The notes under the pieces: model-generated
Databases searched by the model: none
Seen by the model: the letters and a program-made list of their open reading frames with translations, nothing else
Told to the model about the DNA's origin: nothing
Part shown: positions 42,926 to 52,492 of the stretch, one piece after another
Layout: every line of letters starts with the position of its first letter
Numbering within the stretch: the stretch's first letter is position 1
NCBI GenBank assembly: GCA_043553855.1
Contig: CP121336.1
Span: 3,348,001-3,412,000, forward strand
From: JAUIAS01 sp030425395
GTDB lineage: Bacteria; Pseudomonadota; Alphaproteobacteria; Rhodobacterales; Rhodobacteraceae
DNA length: 64,000 bases
Direction of reading: 5' to 3'
Made by a program: the position numbers and the translations under genes

Positions 42926-43690
42926 ATGCTCACCCATCCCACCCACGACGCCCTGCGCGCATTGAAGCTCGACGGCATGGCCGAGGTCCTGGCCGAACTG
43001 CTGGCGCGCGAAGACAGCCGCCAAATGGACCCAATCGAATGGATCGGCCTCATGCTGGATCGTGAAAGCGCCTCCCGCGACACACGCCGATTTCAGACCC
43101 GCCTGCGCGCCGCCAAGCTGCGTGACAGCACCGCGTGTTTGGAGGACGTGGATTATACATTCCCCAGGAAACTGGACCGAGCGCTGTTCCAAAGCCTGCG
43201 CGATAGCGTATGGATATCAAAGGCGCGCCCGATCCTCATCACCGGTCCATGCGGCGTAGGGAAGTCGTGGTTGGCCTGTGCTTTGGGGCATGAAGCCTGC
43301 CGCCATGGCAAAACCGTGTTCTATTTCCGTATGCCACGTCTGCTGGCCGATCTGGCGGCCGCGCGCGGCGATGGCAGCTATGACCGGCTGTTTCGCAAGA
43401 TCGCCCGCGCCGATGTGCTGCTCCTCGACGATTGGGGGCCCGAGCAGCTGACCGCCCCGCAACGCCGCGACTTGATGGAGGTCATCGACGAACGTTATGG
43501 CCGCAAGGCCACCATCGTCACCAGCCAACTGCCCATCGACACATGGCACGACATGATAGGCGACCCCACCTTCGCCGACGCAATCCTCGACCGCTTGGTT
43601 CATAACGCACACAAGTTCGCCCTCGATGGGCCATCGATGCGCAAACGCTCCAGCCAGACGCAAAAAACGGACGCTGGAGGTGCGAAATGA
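42926..43690 (+). CDS. istB: IS21 helper ATPase IstB
   Basis: A 254-residue AAA+ ATPase (DnaC/IstB type) with Walker A GPCGVGKSW near residue 107 and Walker B LLLDDWG near residue 163. It assists IstA in target selection. It starts 15 bases after istA. Confidence 0.92.
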   Translation: MLTHPTHDALRALKLDGMAEVLAELLAREDSRQMDPIEWIGLMLDRESASRDTRRFQTRLRAAKLRDSTACLEDVDYTFPRKLDRALFQSLRDSVWISKARPILITGPCGVGKSWLACALGHEACRHGKTVFYFRMPRLLADLAAARGDGSYDRLFRKIARADVLLLDDWGPEQLTAPQRRDLMEVIDERYGRKATIVTSQLPIDTWHDMIGDPTFADAILDRLVHNAHKFALDGPSMRKRSSQTQKTDAGGAK

Positions 43691-43946
43691 TCCAACTCCC
43701 TCGCACAGGCTTTGCCCACAGGACCCTCCCACGCGCCCGCCGCCGCTTGCTCTCTGGTAAGCGCAGCGCCGGGCGCGCGGGTCCCTCCCATGGACAAACC
43801 CGCCACACACGTCACGCTGTTGACGAAAGACGCCAAAGCAAGTCATGAAGAAACAGCCTCACAGACCCCCTAGGCAGGGGTGGCCAAGTCCCATGGAATG
43901 GGTGGCCAAGTGTTCGTGGAATGACCGGCCAAGTCGTGTGGAATAC

Positions 43947-44285
43947 TCACCCAATGCGCCAGCCCAGCTCAGCGAGAGCAATTTCGTTGCGAATATCTCG
44001 GTGAACATTGCCACTAATCTTCTCACGCCAGAATTCAGGACGCGTCTTCGGCCAGCGAAAAAGCGGGCAATCATGCCCATGCCAGAAGCAACCGTTCACC
44101 AGCAGCACCGCTCTGTATTTTGGGAATACAAGATCAGGGCGTCCCGGAAGTTTCCGGTCATGGAGGCGAAATCGCAACCCACATGAATGCAGTCTGCGCC
44201 GGATCAGCAGTTCAGGCTTAGTGTCCCTGTCTTTGATCGCAGCCATGTTGCGGCTGCGGGTCTGCCTGTCATGGACGTCAGCCAA
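43947..44285 (-). pseudogene. vsr: Very short patch repair endonuclease Vsr, C-terminally truncated by IS21
   Basis: A 112-residue remnant of Vsr, the T:G mismatch nickase that accompanies cytosine methyltransferases. It retains MAAIKDRDTKPELLIRRRL, GRPDLVFPKYRAVLLVNGCFWHGHDC (Asp, His and Cys of the active/zinc sites, quoted in pieces) and ends AELGWRIG. The TGA stop (43949-43947) is formed by the last three bases of the IS21 end. Intact Vsr goes on for about 25-40 residues after LGWR (strand V-WECEL). So the protein lacks that C-terminal part and is probably impaired. It overlaps the methyltransferase gene by eight bases. Confidence 0.85.
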
Positions 44286-45510
44286 GCTTTCGGACCGGTT
44301 GGGGCTCAGACCGCTTCAGCAGATCGGAAACATGCGGTTTCATAATCCGGGCGACCTCTGCAAACACTGGGACTGCCACAGAGTTTCCGAATTGTTTGTA
44401 GGCTTGGGTGTCGGACACAGGGATTCGAAACTCCTCGTGGTAACCCATCAGACGCGCGCACTCACGAGGGGTCAGACGCCGCGGGTTTTTTATGGCTCCT
44501 TGGCTAACGAGAATTTCTGATCCGTCTTTGTAATATCTGGCTGAAAGAGTGCGGGCGATATTCTCTCCGTCAACGAGTCCAAATCCGAAACCGTTGCCCT
44601 TTGCTTTGTGCTTCGCCGCGTAGCCCTGAAGATATGCCCAGAGCTTATCTGACAGCGTGTACTTATCATTCACCGTGGCGTCCTCACCAAGCGTAAAATG
44701 GCCCTCGGGGGCCTCGGTACCATCTCCTGGGTGCAGAATGTCCCGCATACGACGATGTCCGCGCGTTGGAAGACGAAGATCATCCCAGGAAAAGTGAGTA
44801 TGCTCTCTGAAGCCCACCATCACAATTCGTTCGCGATGTTGCGGCACGAAATGCGCAGCATCTATGATCATGGTGTGCAGTGTGTAACCGAGTTCAACTT
44901 TCAATTTGCGCTGAATGACATCGAATGTCCGACCCTTGTCATGACTCTTAAGGTTTTTCACGTTCTCTAGGAGAAAAGCGGCCGGACGCCGGTCTTTGAG
45001 AATTCGAAGGACGTCAAAGAAGAGTGTACCCTGGGTCTCGTCCTGAAACCCGTGCAGCCTTCCAAGAGCATTTTTCTTGGAGACACCAGCTATCGAGAAC
45101 GGTTGGCAGGGAAACCCTGCAACAAGAACGTCGTGATCGGGTATATCGCCTGCATCCACTTCCCTAATATCACCAGCGATCGGACGGTTGTCCGGGAAGT
45201 TGGCCAAGTAGGTCTGCTGTGCGAAACGGTCCCATTCGGATGTGAACACGCACCGACCACCGGCGGATTCCATCGCTCTCCGGAGCCCACCGATACCGGC
45301 AAAAAGGTCGATAAACGTGAACGATGGCGGCTCAGTCTGATCTGCAGCGCGCGCTGCAACCTTCATACGGAGCAATTCTAGCACACTTTCCCGCGGTGCT
45401 TCTTCCCCTCGCTTGAACCGATAGATATGGCCTTCGGAATATCCCAGCACCTTTGCGGCTTCCGATACCGTGTATCCGGCTTTCATCAGCAATTCGTCAA
45501 ATTCAGTCAT
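44278..45510 (-). CDS. dcm: C5-cytosine DNA methyltransferase with N-terminal HTH
   Basis: A 410-residue Dcm-type enzyme. Motif I is FIDLFAGIGG (around residue 66), motif IV GFPCQPFSIAG with catalytic Cys near residue 135, motif VI LENVKNL, motif VIII QHRERIVMVG and motif X QFGNSVAVPV. Residues 1-45 (AGYTVSEAAKVLGYSEGHIYRFKRGEEAPRE in pieces) look like a helix-turn-helix, a fusion that may allow autoregulation or target location. It lies between the NERD-helicase gene (305-base gap) and vsr, and may be the self-protecting modification subunit of the defence locus, similar in role to DrmMII of DISARM. Confidence 0.9.
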   Translation of the reverse strand: MTEFDELLMKAGYTVSEAAKVLGYSEGHIYRFKRGEEAPRESVLELLRMKVAARAADQTEPPSFTFIDLFAGIGGLRRAMESAGGRCVFTSEWDRFAQQTYLANFPDNRPIAGDIREVDAGDIPDHDVLVAGFPCQPFSIAGVSKKNALGRLHGFQDETQGTLFFDVLRILKDRRPAAFLLENVKNLKSHDKGRTFDVIQRKLKVELGYTLHTMIIDAAHFVPQHRERIVMVGFREHTHFSWDDLRLPTRGHRRMRDILHPGDGTEAPEGHFTLGEDATVNDKYTLSDKLWAYLQGYAAKHKAKGNGFGFGLVDGENIARTLSARYYKDGSEILVSQGAIKNPRRLTPRECARLMGYHEEFRIPVSDTQAYKQFGNSVAVPVFAEVARIMKPHVSDLLKRSEPQPVRKLG

Positions 45511-45815
45511 GTTTGCTCAAGTCCCCGGGAGTTTTTTTGACACAATGGCGTAGGGAATCCCTGAAAGCAAGAACATTCCGTTAACTCTGGATTGCTTTTC
45601 CAGCTTTACGATTCCATGGGCGAAGGCTCTGCATCACCGCCATCACCTCAACCTCCCGCTTACCACCAGCCCATCGCTAACCCATTCCAACGCCTGAAAC
45701 CAATCTTCATAGCCACGCCGTGCGGATACGATCTGCTCCGTATGCGGTCGCTATGTAAGCGGGCCGGTCAGCACTTTCACTGTCCGATACAGCACTGTCG
45801 GAAACGTTGTCGATT
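45511..45815. other. Gap between the methyltransferase and NERD-helicase genes
   Basis: Open frames are present but none has a ribosome site or recognisable product. It probably contains the dcm promoter on the - strand, so dcm-vsr may be transcribed separately from drmA-drmB-NERD. Confidence 0.5.
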
Positions 45816-47489
45816 TCAGTGAGTCTCCACTGTATTCTGCATCATCCGAGAGATGTCCTCAGGCGTTCCCGCTAATTCTAGCAAGACGTTTGCCCGGCTG
45901 GTGGCAACATAGATCAGTTCGGGGTCGGTCAGCTCGTCAATCCCAACGAGAAAGACGCATGGGCGAGACAATCCCTTGAAGCGACGCACAGTATCAAAAA
46001 CGATGTGGTCGGGGTGTATTTCGTCGGATTGGCATGTTGGAATTCCCGCAATCTTTTCTGGCGCGGTCATCGATGTTGAGCCAGAGCCAGTAAGCACGGC
46101 AATCTGTCCAGGCTTTGCTTGTCCTGAGCGCAATAGCTGAGCAATGCGCTCGTTTACGCGCTCCATCGCCATTTCGCTTTTTCGGCACTCGAGCAAGCCT
46201 ATAACTTCCCCTTCGGGCCCTGCCGCAGTGCTGCGCCGACCTTCATACCATTTGGACATGAGCGCGTGAATCCGCTTTGTGTTTCGAAGATTTCGAGTGA
46301 GCGCGATCGATGACTTCGGCAGGGCGGAAATGAACCCATCCTCTGGAGAGAACAAGCGCTGATTGTCGTCGTAAAATACGTAGAAACGTCCCTCATCTAT
46401 GTCCCTGAGGGCAAGCCGGAGTGCATTCAACCAAGAGTCACGGAAATCCTGTCCCTCGTCCACCAAAATAGTATCAAAACCGAGATTTGGATTGTTACTT
46501 ATCGCTTCGACCAGTGCTTCCGGAAGATGGGTGTCAAACAGCGCTTGACCAGCATTCGAGGGCAACACGACTCCGCCTTTTATTGCAAGCGAACGGCAAA
46601 GCGAGTGAAAGCTGGCAACAACAAGGAATTCATCGTCTTGGCAGACGTCGCGTAGGTGATTGGCCAACGGTGCATTGAAGCAGGTCAAGAGGGTGCGGCG
46701 GCCTTCAGCCGCGCACCTGATGGCCTTCTCGATCGCCAGCACCGTCTTCCCGCTACCCGCACCGCCCGATATGGCCATCTCCCTGTTGTCCTCCAGGGAG
46801 TCAAGAATCCATGCCTGTTCCCCCGTGAGCCGTTCTATAGTCATCGCATCGTCGGCAAGGCTGAAGCCAACATGTGCCCGCAACTCGAAGTGGCTAGCGA
46901 GCAGTTCCTCCAGCGCCCTCAAGCCATCGAGGCCGAGAGGCTTTTCCCTCGGATCGCCGCCTTCGGTCATTCGGCGCAATATCCACTTGTCAAGATTTTC
47001 CATATCGTCGCCAAACGCAACGATCTCAAAGGGCGCATCCGGCGCGAGTGGACGTTTCGGGCGTGCACTTCCGGGAAGAATTGCACCGTGTCTAACACGA
47101 AGGAAGCGTCGTCCGAGCCTCTTGTTTTCATTCAGGCGCTTGAGGAAGTGGTGTTTGCTGCTGCGCGCCTGTGCTATCGGGTTCTTTATCTTGAACTTGA
47201 AGCCATCCCGGTCCTCGGTCAGCCACTGGCCGTCTGACTCACGACAACTGACACGCCCTCCCTTCACTTCGAGAAACAGCAGGCCGTACTCCGCGTGTGC
47301 AACTATGAAGTCTGCCTCACCATCAAACTCGGCACCATTGTCATCGGCTTCATGCCATGACCGCGAGTAATAGCAGGTAAAGTCGCTTGGTAACTTGTCA
47401 CGGATACGCTCATAGACGCGGACCTCTGATGACAACTTTGGGTTTTCAAGAACATGCTTGGGCAGCTGCTTCGGATAGATCCGTGCCAT
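45816..47489 (-). CDS. NERD-domain DNA helicase (UvrD-like)
   Basis: A 557-residue protein. Start at ATG 47489 (MARIYPKQLP), two bases after the drmB stop; a TTG at 47495 is also possible. Residues about 10-110 form a NERD nuclease-related domain (FDGEADFIVAHAEYGLLFLEVKGG). The rest is a superfamily 1 helicase: Walker A SGGAGSGKT near residue 245, DEGQD (ILVDEGQDF) in place of DExx motif II, and later RRFKGLSRP. NERD helicases are frequent in defence islands. Domain order suggests an endonuclease-like end-processing role with the helicase. Confidence 0.85.
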   Translation of the reverse strand: MARIYPKQLPKHVLENPKLSSEVRVYERIRDKLPSDFTCYYSRSWHEADDNGAEFDGEADFIVAHAEYGLLFLEVKGGRVSCRESDGQWLTEDRDGFKFKIKNPIAQARSSKHHFLKRLNENKRLGRRFLRVRHGAILPGSARPKRPLAPDAPFEIVAFGDDMENLDKWILRRMTEGGDPREKPLGLDGLRALEELLASHFELRAHVGFSLADDAMTIERLTGEQAWILDSLEDNREMAISGGAGSGKTVLAIEKAIRCAAEGRRTLLTCFNAPLANHLRDVCQDDEFLVVASFHSLCRSLAIKGGVVLPSNAGQALFDTHLPEALVEAISNNPNLGFDTILVDEGQDFRDSWLNALRLALRDIDEGRFYVFYDDNQRLFSPEDGFISALPKSSIALTRNLRNTKRIHALMSKWYEGRRSTAAGPEGEVIGLLECRKSEMAMERVNERIAQLLRSGQAKPGQIAVLTGSGSTSMTAPEKIAGIPTCQSDEIHPDHIVFDTVRRFKGLSRPCVFLVGIDELTDPELIYVATSRANVLLELAGTPEDISRMMQNTVETH

Positions 47490-47491
47490 GG

Positions 47492-49312
47492 TCAAATCTT
47501 CCCTTCAAGCAGAGCCCTAAAAAAACCAATTTCTGGCTGATCCGGCTTACCGACAAGCATTCCGCGGTCCAAGTGCCTGTTGAAATGCTCGCAGGAAGTT
47601 TCGGGGACAAACGTGCAGCAATGGCAAGCGGCAGAACCGGAGCCCTCGGAAAGGGAGAGAATACCACTACTGCAGAGCGGATCAGAAGAACACCATTCGA
47701 GGTCCCGCAATGCGGCAAGGAGTATGGGTCCTAGCTCGCTCGTTCGTCCCTTGCGGGACAGTCCCCCTAGTGTTCCATCAGAATCTGGAGCTGAAGTGTA
47801 AAGAAGAAAGCCACACATGCCACCCGGGCCAGGCGAAACGTATAGCCTTTCGCGGATAGAAGCTGTGGAGTATCCACTGTCGAGCGACAGGCGCTCTGCG
47901 AGAGCATGTGCGGTCGTGTGTACCAATAAGAAGCGCGCTGAGATCGTAAGTGGAAAAGGGCGCTCTTCGCTGTTGTGCTCTTTCCAGGCGCGCTCTGCCG
48001 CTGAATGCGCATCAGCGGCTCGCGCTATGACTTCGGGTCTGTTCTCCCACTCGATGACCTGAGGCTCATCGAAGCTGATAAATATTCCCTCGCCCCGGAC
48101 TTCAATCGCGGGCAACCAGTTCAACTTCCTTTCCGAAAGTGGAGCGATGAATGAACTGCTATCTCCTGCCTCAACGGGGCTTAGTCGCGTGAAACCCTGC
48201 AGAGCCCGAACCTCGCGAAGACGCTCTACCGACACGAGGTGGTCCAGCAAGCCGTTCATTTCGGGAGGAAGAAGTTGGGGGCTGACTTGAAACTCGGCAA
48301 ACGCCTCGTTGTCTGGTCCTCCCGAGCACAGCATAAGATGCTCGTTTGGCCTTAGGTCGCCAGTCTTCTCGTCCAGCATCGTCAGAAGCGTCATTATCCG
48401 AGATGTCAATTCTTCCGACGTGACATCCGGGTCTGGCCAATTTGGGTGAATTCGCTTCCGAACATAGTCGGGAAGCTGAGATAGGTCGTCCAACGCAACT
48501 AGATCTGGCCAGAAGTCTTCCAGCATGTCTCGGAATGAGCCGCCGAATGGTGGAACATCGAGCGCCGATGCGATCACCGGGAAATAGGCATTTGACGCGC
48601 CGCGCTGGATTGCAACAGGCTGATGGTTGCAACCGGTCGCGGGGAGTTTTAGCCATGGCGACTTTCCATCGCATCTCAGGTTGGCGTGCGCAGAAGGCGA
48701 AAGGGCACCGTCAAGATCGCGCTCGGACTTGCATTCAGTGCAATGGACCCTGAGACCCTTGAGGCCGGCACCATCGCCGATCAGTTTCAGGGCTTTCTTC
48801 CGCGAGCAAGACTCTGAGTGTTTGGGCCATGACATCCATGGGAAGTCCTGTAAGTGACCAGCGGGACAGGTTACGACAAAGCGTACAGGGACTGCGTACA
48901 CTTTCTTTATGCGTCGACCGCGCCCGCTGCTGCAGGTCGGGCACCAAAGCTCAGGTTTTCCAATCTCGGCACCCCAAAACCTGCTGCGCTGCAGCAGATT
49001 GCACTTTGGACAGACATGCCAATCCGGAAAACGATAGGAAGGCACAAAACGGGGCCTTTTGTCCTTACCGACCTTTTCCTCTCCCACAGGTGGCAGTCTG
49101 AAACCGTTGACCTGCAGCCGCGCCTGCAAGGGTTCGTGATGAATGCGCTGGTCGTTCAGCAGGCCTTTCTTGATGGAAAGTAGGTCCCATGCCTCGAGGC
49201 CCGCTGCGACTACGGAAATTGGTGCGCCATCTTCTCCGCGAAAATCGATGATCGCCCCTGGCCCATTGCCGGTAAGGACCTGACTGCGGCGGATCTTGCC
49301 AATGGGTTTCAT
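47492..49312 (-). CDS. drmB: DrmB-like DUF1998 protein
   Basis: A 606-residue protein of the DUF1998 type, as DrmB in DISARM. Indicators: N-terminal RRSQVLTGNGPGAIIDFRG, zinc-type Cys pairs (CPKCNLLQ, CPTC around residues 105-130), a late LLVHTTAHAL and CGFLLYTSAPDSDGTLGGL (DUF1998 hallmark, around residue 495-530), and CHCCTFVPETSCEHFNRHLDR at the C-terminus. DrmB works with DrmA, whose stop overlaps this start by four bases. In DISARM the two form a complex that engages phage DNA. Confidence 0.88.
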   Translation of the reverse strand: MKPIGKIRRSQVLTGNGPGAIIDFRGEDGAPISVVAAGLEAWDLLSIKKGLLNDQRIHHEPLQARLQVNGFRLPPVGEEKVGKDKRPRFVPSYRFPDWHVCPKCNLLQRSRFWGAEIGKPELWCPTCSSGRGRRIKKVYAVPVRFVVTCPAGHLQDFPWMSWPKHSESCSRKKALKLIGDGAGLKGLRVHCTECKSERDLDGALSPSAHANLRCDGKSPWLKLPATGCNHQPVAIQRGASNAYFPVIASALDVPPFGGSFRDMLEDFWPDLVALDDLSQLPDYVRKRIHPNWPDPDVTSEELTSRIMTLLTMLDEKTGDLRPNEHLMLCSGGPDNEAFAEFQVSPQLLPPEMNGLLDHLVSVERLREVRALQGFTRLSPVEAGDSSSFIAPLSERKLNWLPAIEVRGEGIFISFDEPQVIEWENRPEVIARAADAHSAAERAWKEHNSEERPFPLTISARFLLVHTTAHALAERLSLDSGYSTASIRERLYVSPGPGGMCGFLLYTSAPDSDGTLGGLSRKGRTSELGPILLAALRDLEWCSSDPLCSSGILSLSEGSGSAACHCCTFVPETSCEHFNRHLDRGMLVGKPDQPEIGFFRALLEGKI

Positions 49313-52300
49313 TGCCTCGCACCTCTTTCTTGTCCACCTTCAAGCAGAACATAAGACGTTGACGCCTCGACCGAGCGCAAGGAATTTGGCGTAGGTTTCT
49401 GCTTTTCGAAGCGGGCCTTGTTCCCACGGACCGCGGCTGCCTCTGCTGACGTGAGAAGTGCGTCTCCGTAGTCGCTCCAATAATCCTTCAGGCCGTGATG
49501 ATCGAACCAGTCATCTAGAAACTTGTTGAGTTGCTTGCGCGCATCAACTGCTTCGGTGGGATCGATTCTTTCGACTCGCTCTACGACCTTGTCTAGAAGG
49601 GCCTCGGCCTCGCGCTGATGTTGCTCGATTGCTCCGGGGTCGGCCATCCCATCAACGAGGTGGCGTATCATTGCAACGAATGGCGCATGCAATGCTCGAT
49701 CTCGAGCCCGTGGAGCGAAAGGAGTCACGCTCGTTGCTTCGACATCACGATATAGACTGCGATGCCAGCTGGCAAAGGTCTCATACCGACTGCGGTCACG
49801 GGATTTAGCGGCGTTGAAGAGCGTGATGATCAGTCCGGGAGCCTTTTGACTGCGGCCGACTCGGCTCGTTGCCTGAATGTACTCAGCAATTGTTTTCGGT
49901 TGACCATTTACCACCATCAGACCCAGACGCGAGACGTCCATCCCTACTGAGATCATATTGCTCGCAAGGACAATGTCGATGTGATCCGGATCACTCCAGT
50001 GCCGCTCGAGGTCCTTGAGAAATCGCGGGATATCGCTTGAACGGACCCGGCTAGTCAGCTCGATCTGGGTTGCGGCTTCGCGCGCTGTTTCATTTCCCCT
50101 GCGCGAGGCATAGTCCTTCACGCTTCGTGCGACGTCATCTCGCATCAGAACGAGCGCTCCACCCAGTTCACGCAGCGAATTGAAGTAATTTACCAAAGTC
50201 CAGTAGCCATCGCGTTCGTCGTTGCCGAGCGCGGGATCAGTCGCGGCCTGTAAGAGCGAGGCTGCGACCGCCTGCTGGGTGAACTTTGCCGACCTTCCTA
50301 CAGTTGTTACGCCAACATATCGGCGGCCTGGAACTTTTCTGTTCTCTATGGCAAATCCGGAGTTCGCATGGTCGAGACCAGGTGGTGGGAACTGAAACGA
50401 GCCGCGGTCGAACAGGGCACTGATCTGTGTCTCCGCCCTGCGGATGGTGGCGGTTGACCCGATCACCTTCGCCCTGTGCCCACTTCGGGCTCGACACATT
50501 TCATCAACCGCAGTTTCGTAAAGACCGGCAAGGCTTCCAAGCGGCCCTGAAATCAGATGCAACTCATCCTGAATGATCAGATCGGGTGGTGCCGCAGGAG
50601 TCCCTAAGCCGAACAGGCGGCCAGAGGTCTGGTTGCGCGTGATCTGGGCGTACTTATCAACCGTGCCGATCACTAGGGTGGGTTGCTCGCGATAGACATC
50701 CTCGTCAACCGTCCATATCGGCAACTGACCGAGGGCGTGTCCAACAGCACATGTTCCTGAACGGCATCGTACTTCCACACGGGTTTTGTCGACCGTAATG
50801 GTCCAATCAAGAACACCATGACAGCATGGGCAATTCCGCAATTGGGCGGGAGAGCTTTCACCTTCTGTATCCAGTGCCTTTTCGGCATCTGCCAAGCTAT
50901 TCGGAGTCGCACCCTCACCGACCCAAAGCCCAAGCGAAATAGGCGCGTCAGTCAAGAAATGAGCAGGCAGCTGGACCGCACCTCTCTCCACCTTGCCAAG
51001 CCTGACCAACTCACAAGCGCAGATCAGGGCGGCGGCGCGTTCGAATTGCTGAATCGTCAGCAGGCGGAGGGTATAGCGCATGAAGGTGGTTACCCCTGCG
51101 CCATGAGGTTCGCCTGCTGCACGGAGCCGACGCAAGAAGATCGTGAAGGCGGTCAAGAGCAAGTAGGCCTCAGTCTTGCCGCCGCCGGTTGGGAACCATA
51201 ACAGATCCATTGTCTCACGATCTGGCGATTCCGGGTTGGCAATGGATTCGAGGCTAAGCAGCGCGAACCCCAGCTGAAACGGCCGCCAGACTAGTTCGGG
51301 CGGATCGGGATCTATCCGCCACGAGTATTGCAGCGCTAGGGCGCTGTTTGCAAGGCGGAAGGCCGCCAAGACCTCGGGCGAGCCTTCAAGGAGAGCGATG
51401 CCCGCACGCATACGAGTCTCGGCCGCACGGCAACGTTGCATATGCAGATTGCCTTGGTCGGAGTACTGCTCTGGGAGGAACAGCACCTGTTCTTCCATTC
51501 TCGAAATCCATGATCCATAGGCATCCACGAACGCTGTCAGGCCACTGCAGAGCCCGTTCTTTTCTTGTGATGCAATAAACGCAGCGCCCATTTGCGCCTT
51601 CACATGTTCGTCTTGGAATTCGCTGTCGCCCGCAGCGCTGATCACATGAACCATCGCTTCCGGAAACCAGCTGGTAATGACGCTCCGGACAGTGCCATCA
51701 TCCGGCTCGTCCCATATGGCTGAACAGGTATGCCCTACGGCCCATTGCTGCACATTCCGATAGAGCAGAGATGAAGATCGGCCGTCATCGTCCAGGGTGG
51801 TGGCTCCCGCCTGATCAGGCTTCGGCACGAACCGACAATCCTCTGCACATTCGACGGAAAGCGAAACCTGGAACAGTGTAGCTTCCTCATTTGCTGCACG
51901 GCTTTTCTTTGCGGCAGGCTTCATGTCATTGGTAATGGCTAGCGTTACCAGGAGAATATCTCCCCAAGGAGCCACGCGACAGTGAAGCGTGACACCCGGC
52001 AGGCCGCTGTCGCCGAGACTTACAGTTGGAGCGGCCTGTGCCCTCATAGTTTCCAGCTCGAGATCGATCTCCGCCAGTCTGGGTTCACGGCGCCAGTGCG
52101 TTGTACGCCCAGTCCGCGAAGCTCCCTCGTCACCCTCGGCGCCCTCTGGCCGATAGCGCGCACCTTCAACCTTGACCCGCAATTTGGGGGCCGTGCCAAT
52201 TGACCCGACTGCAAAGGATAGCCCTGCTGAACTAGGGCGAAACGTTGAAGCTGCCTTTACGCCATCCAGCGCAGTACCGGTGTCATCTGCATCGTCGGCA

Positions 52301-52467
52301 TCACTCGCCTCATCGTCGTCTTCAGCTGATATGCTGGTGCGCGGTGGAAAAAGAATCCCCGTTAAATAACGATCTGTCGGCCGATCCGAAATCAGCTCAT
52401 TTGGTGCTTCAGGGCCGATCAGATCGACTTTCATTCGTTCAAGCAGGGTATCGCGCACATCAATCAT
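49309..52467 (-). CDS. drmA: DrmA-like DISARM helicase
   Basis: A 1,052-residue protein. ATG 52467 (MIDVRDTLLERMK) was chosen; the open frame extends another 42 codons upstream with no homology. The helicase core has Walker A FPTGGGKTEAYLL near residue 430 and motif II IQDELHLISGPLGS near residue 640, and motif VI TSRVGRS near residue 900, characteristic of DrmA. The N-terminal 400 residues include the acidic linker EDDDEASDADDADD. In DISARM, DrmA with DrmB restricts invading DNA. UvrD-like gene stop lies 25 bases upstream. Confidence 0.88.
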   Translation of the reverse strand: MIDVRDTLLERMKVDLIGPEAPNELISDRPTDRYLTGILFPPRTSISAEDDDEASDADDADDTGTALDGVKAASTFRPSSAGLSFAVGSIGTAPKLRVKVEGARYRPEGAEGDEGASRTGRTTHWRREPRLAEIDLELETMRAQAAPTVSLGDSGLPGVTLHCRVAPWGDILLVTLAITNDMKPAAKKSRAANEEATLFQVSLSVECAEDCRFVPKPDQAGATTLDDDGRSSSLLYRNVQQWAVGHTCSAIWDEPDDGTVRSVITSWFPEAMVHVISAAGDSEFQDEHVKAQMGAAFIASQEKNGLCSGLTAFVDAYGSWISRMEEQVLFLPEQYSDQGNLHMQRCRAAETRMRAGIALLEGSPEVLAAFRLANSALALQYSWRIDPDPPELVWRPFQLGFALLSLESIANPESPDRETMDLLWFPTGGGKTEAYLLLTAFTIFLRRLRAAGEPHGAGVTTFMRYTLRLLTIQQFERAAALICACELVRLGKVERGAVQLPAHFLTDAPISLGLWVGEGATPNSLADAEKALDTEGESSPAQLRNCPCCHGVLDWTITVDKTRVEVRCRSGTCAVGHALGQLPIWTVDEDVYREQPTLVIGTVDKYAQITRNQTSGRLFGLGTPAAPPDLIIQDELHLISGPLGSLAGLYETAVDEMCRARSGHRAKVIGSTATIRRAETQISALFDRGSFQFPPPGLDHANSGFAIENRKVPGRRYVGVTTVGRSAKFTQQAVAASLLQAATDPALGNDERDGYWTLVNYFNSLRELGGALVLMRDDVARSVKDYASRRGNETAREAATQIELTSRVRSSDIPRFLKDLERHWSDPDHIDIVLASNMISVGMDVSRLGLMVVNGQPKTIAEYIQATSRVGRSQKAPGLIITLFNAAKSRDRSRYETFASWHRSLYRDVEATSVTPFAPRARDRALHAPFVAMIRHLVDGMADPGAIEQHQREAEALLDKVVERVERIDPTEAVDARKQLNKFLDDWFDHHGLKDYWSDYGDALLTSAEAAAVRGNKARFEKQKPTPNSLRSVEASTSYVLLEGGQERGARQ

Positions 52468-52492
52468 CTTTGTAATCCTTAATTCGAATGGA

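Larger units (their letters stand above)
41208..43949 (+). mobile_element. IS21-family insertion sequence
   Basis: A 2,742-base element with istA and istB in tandem. Ends: TGCGTATTCCAC... (41208) and the complement of TGAGTATTCCAC... (43949). Near each end are repeated TTGGCCACCNNTTCCA units, at about 41226, 41250 and 41273 on the left and their complements near 43880-43920 on the right, as in IS21 multiple terminal repeats. No clear direct target duplication flanks it: the left neighbour (AGTGAT) and right neighbour (CCCAAT) do not match. Confidence 0.9.

Noticed and set aside
45592..45822. 76-codon open frame on + strand in the dcm upstream gap
   Set aside because: Opposite to the operon direction, no ribosome site, no recognisable protein features.
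45816..47489. NERD-helicase as the missing DrmC
   Set aside because: DrmC is a phospholipase D-like nuclease with HxK motifs; this protein has NERD and helicase domains and no HxKxxxxD pair was seen.
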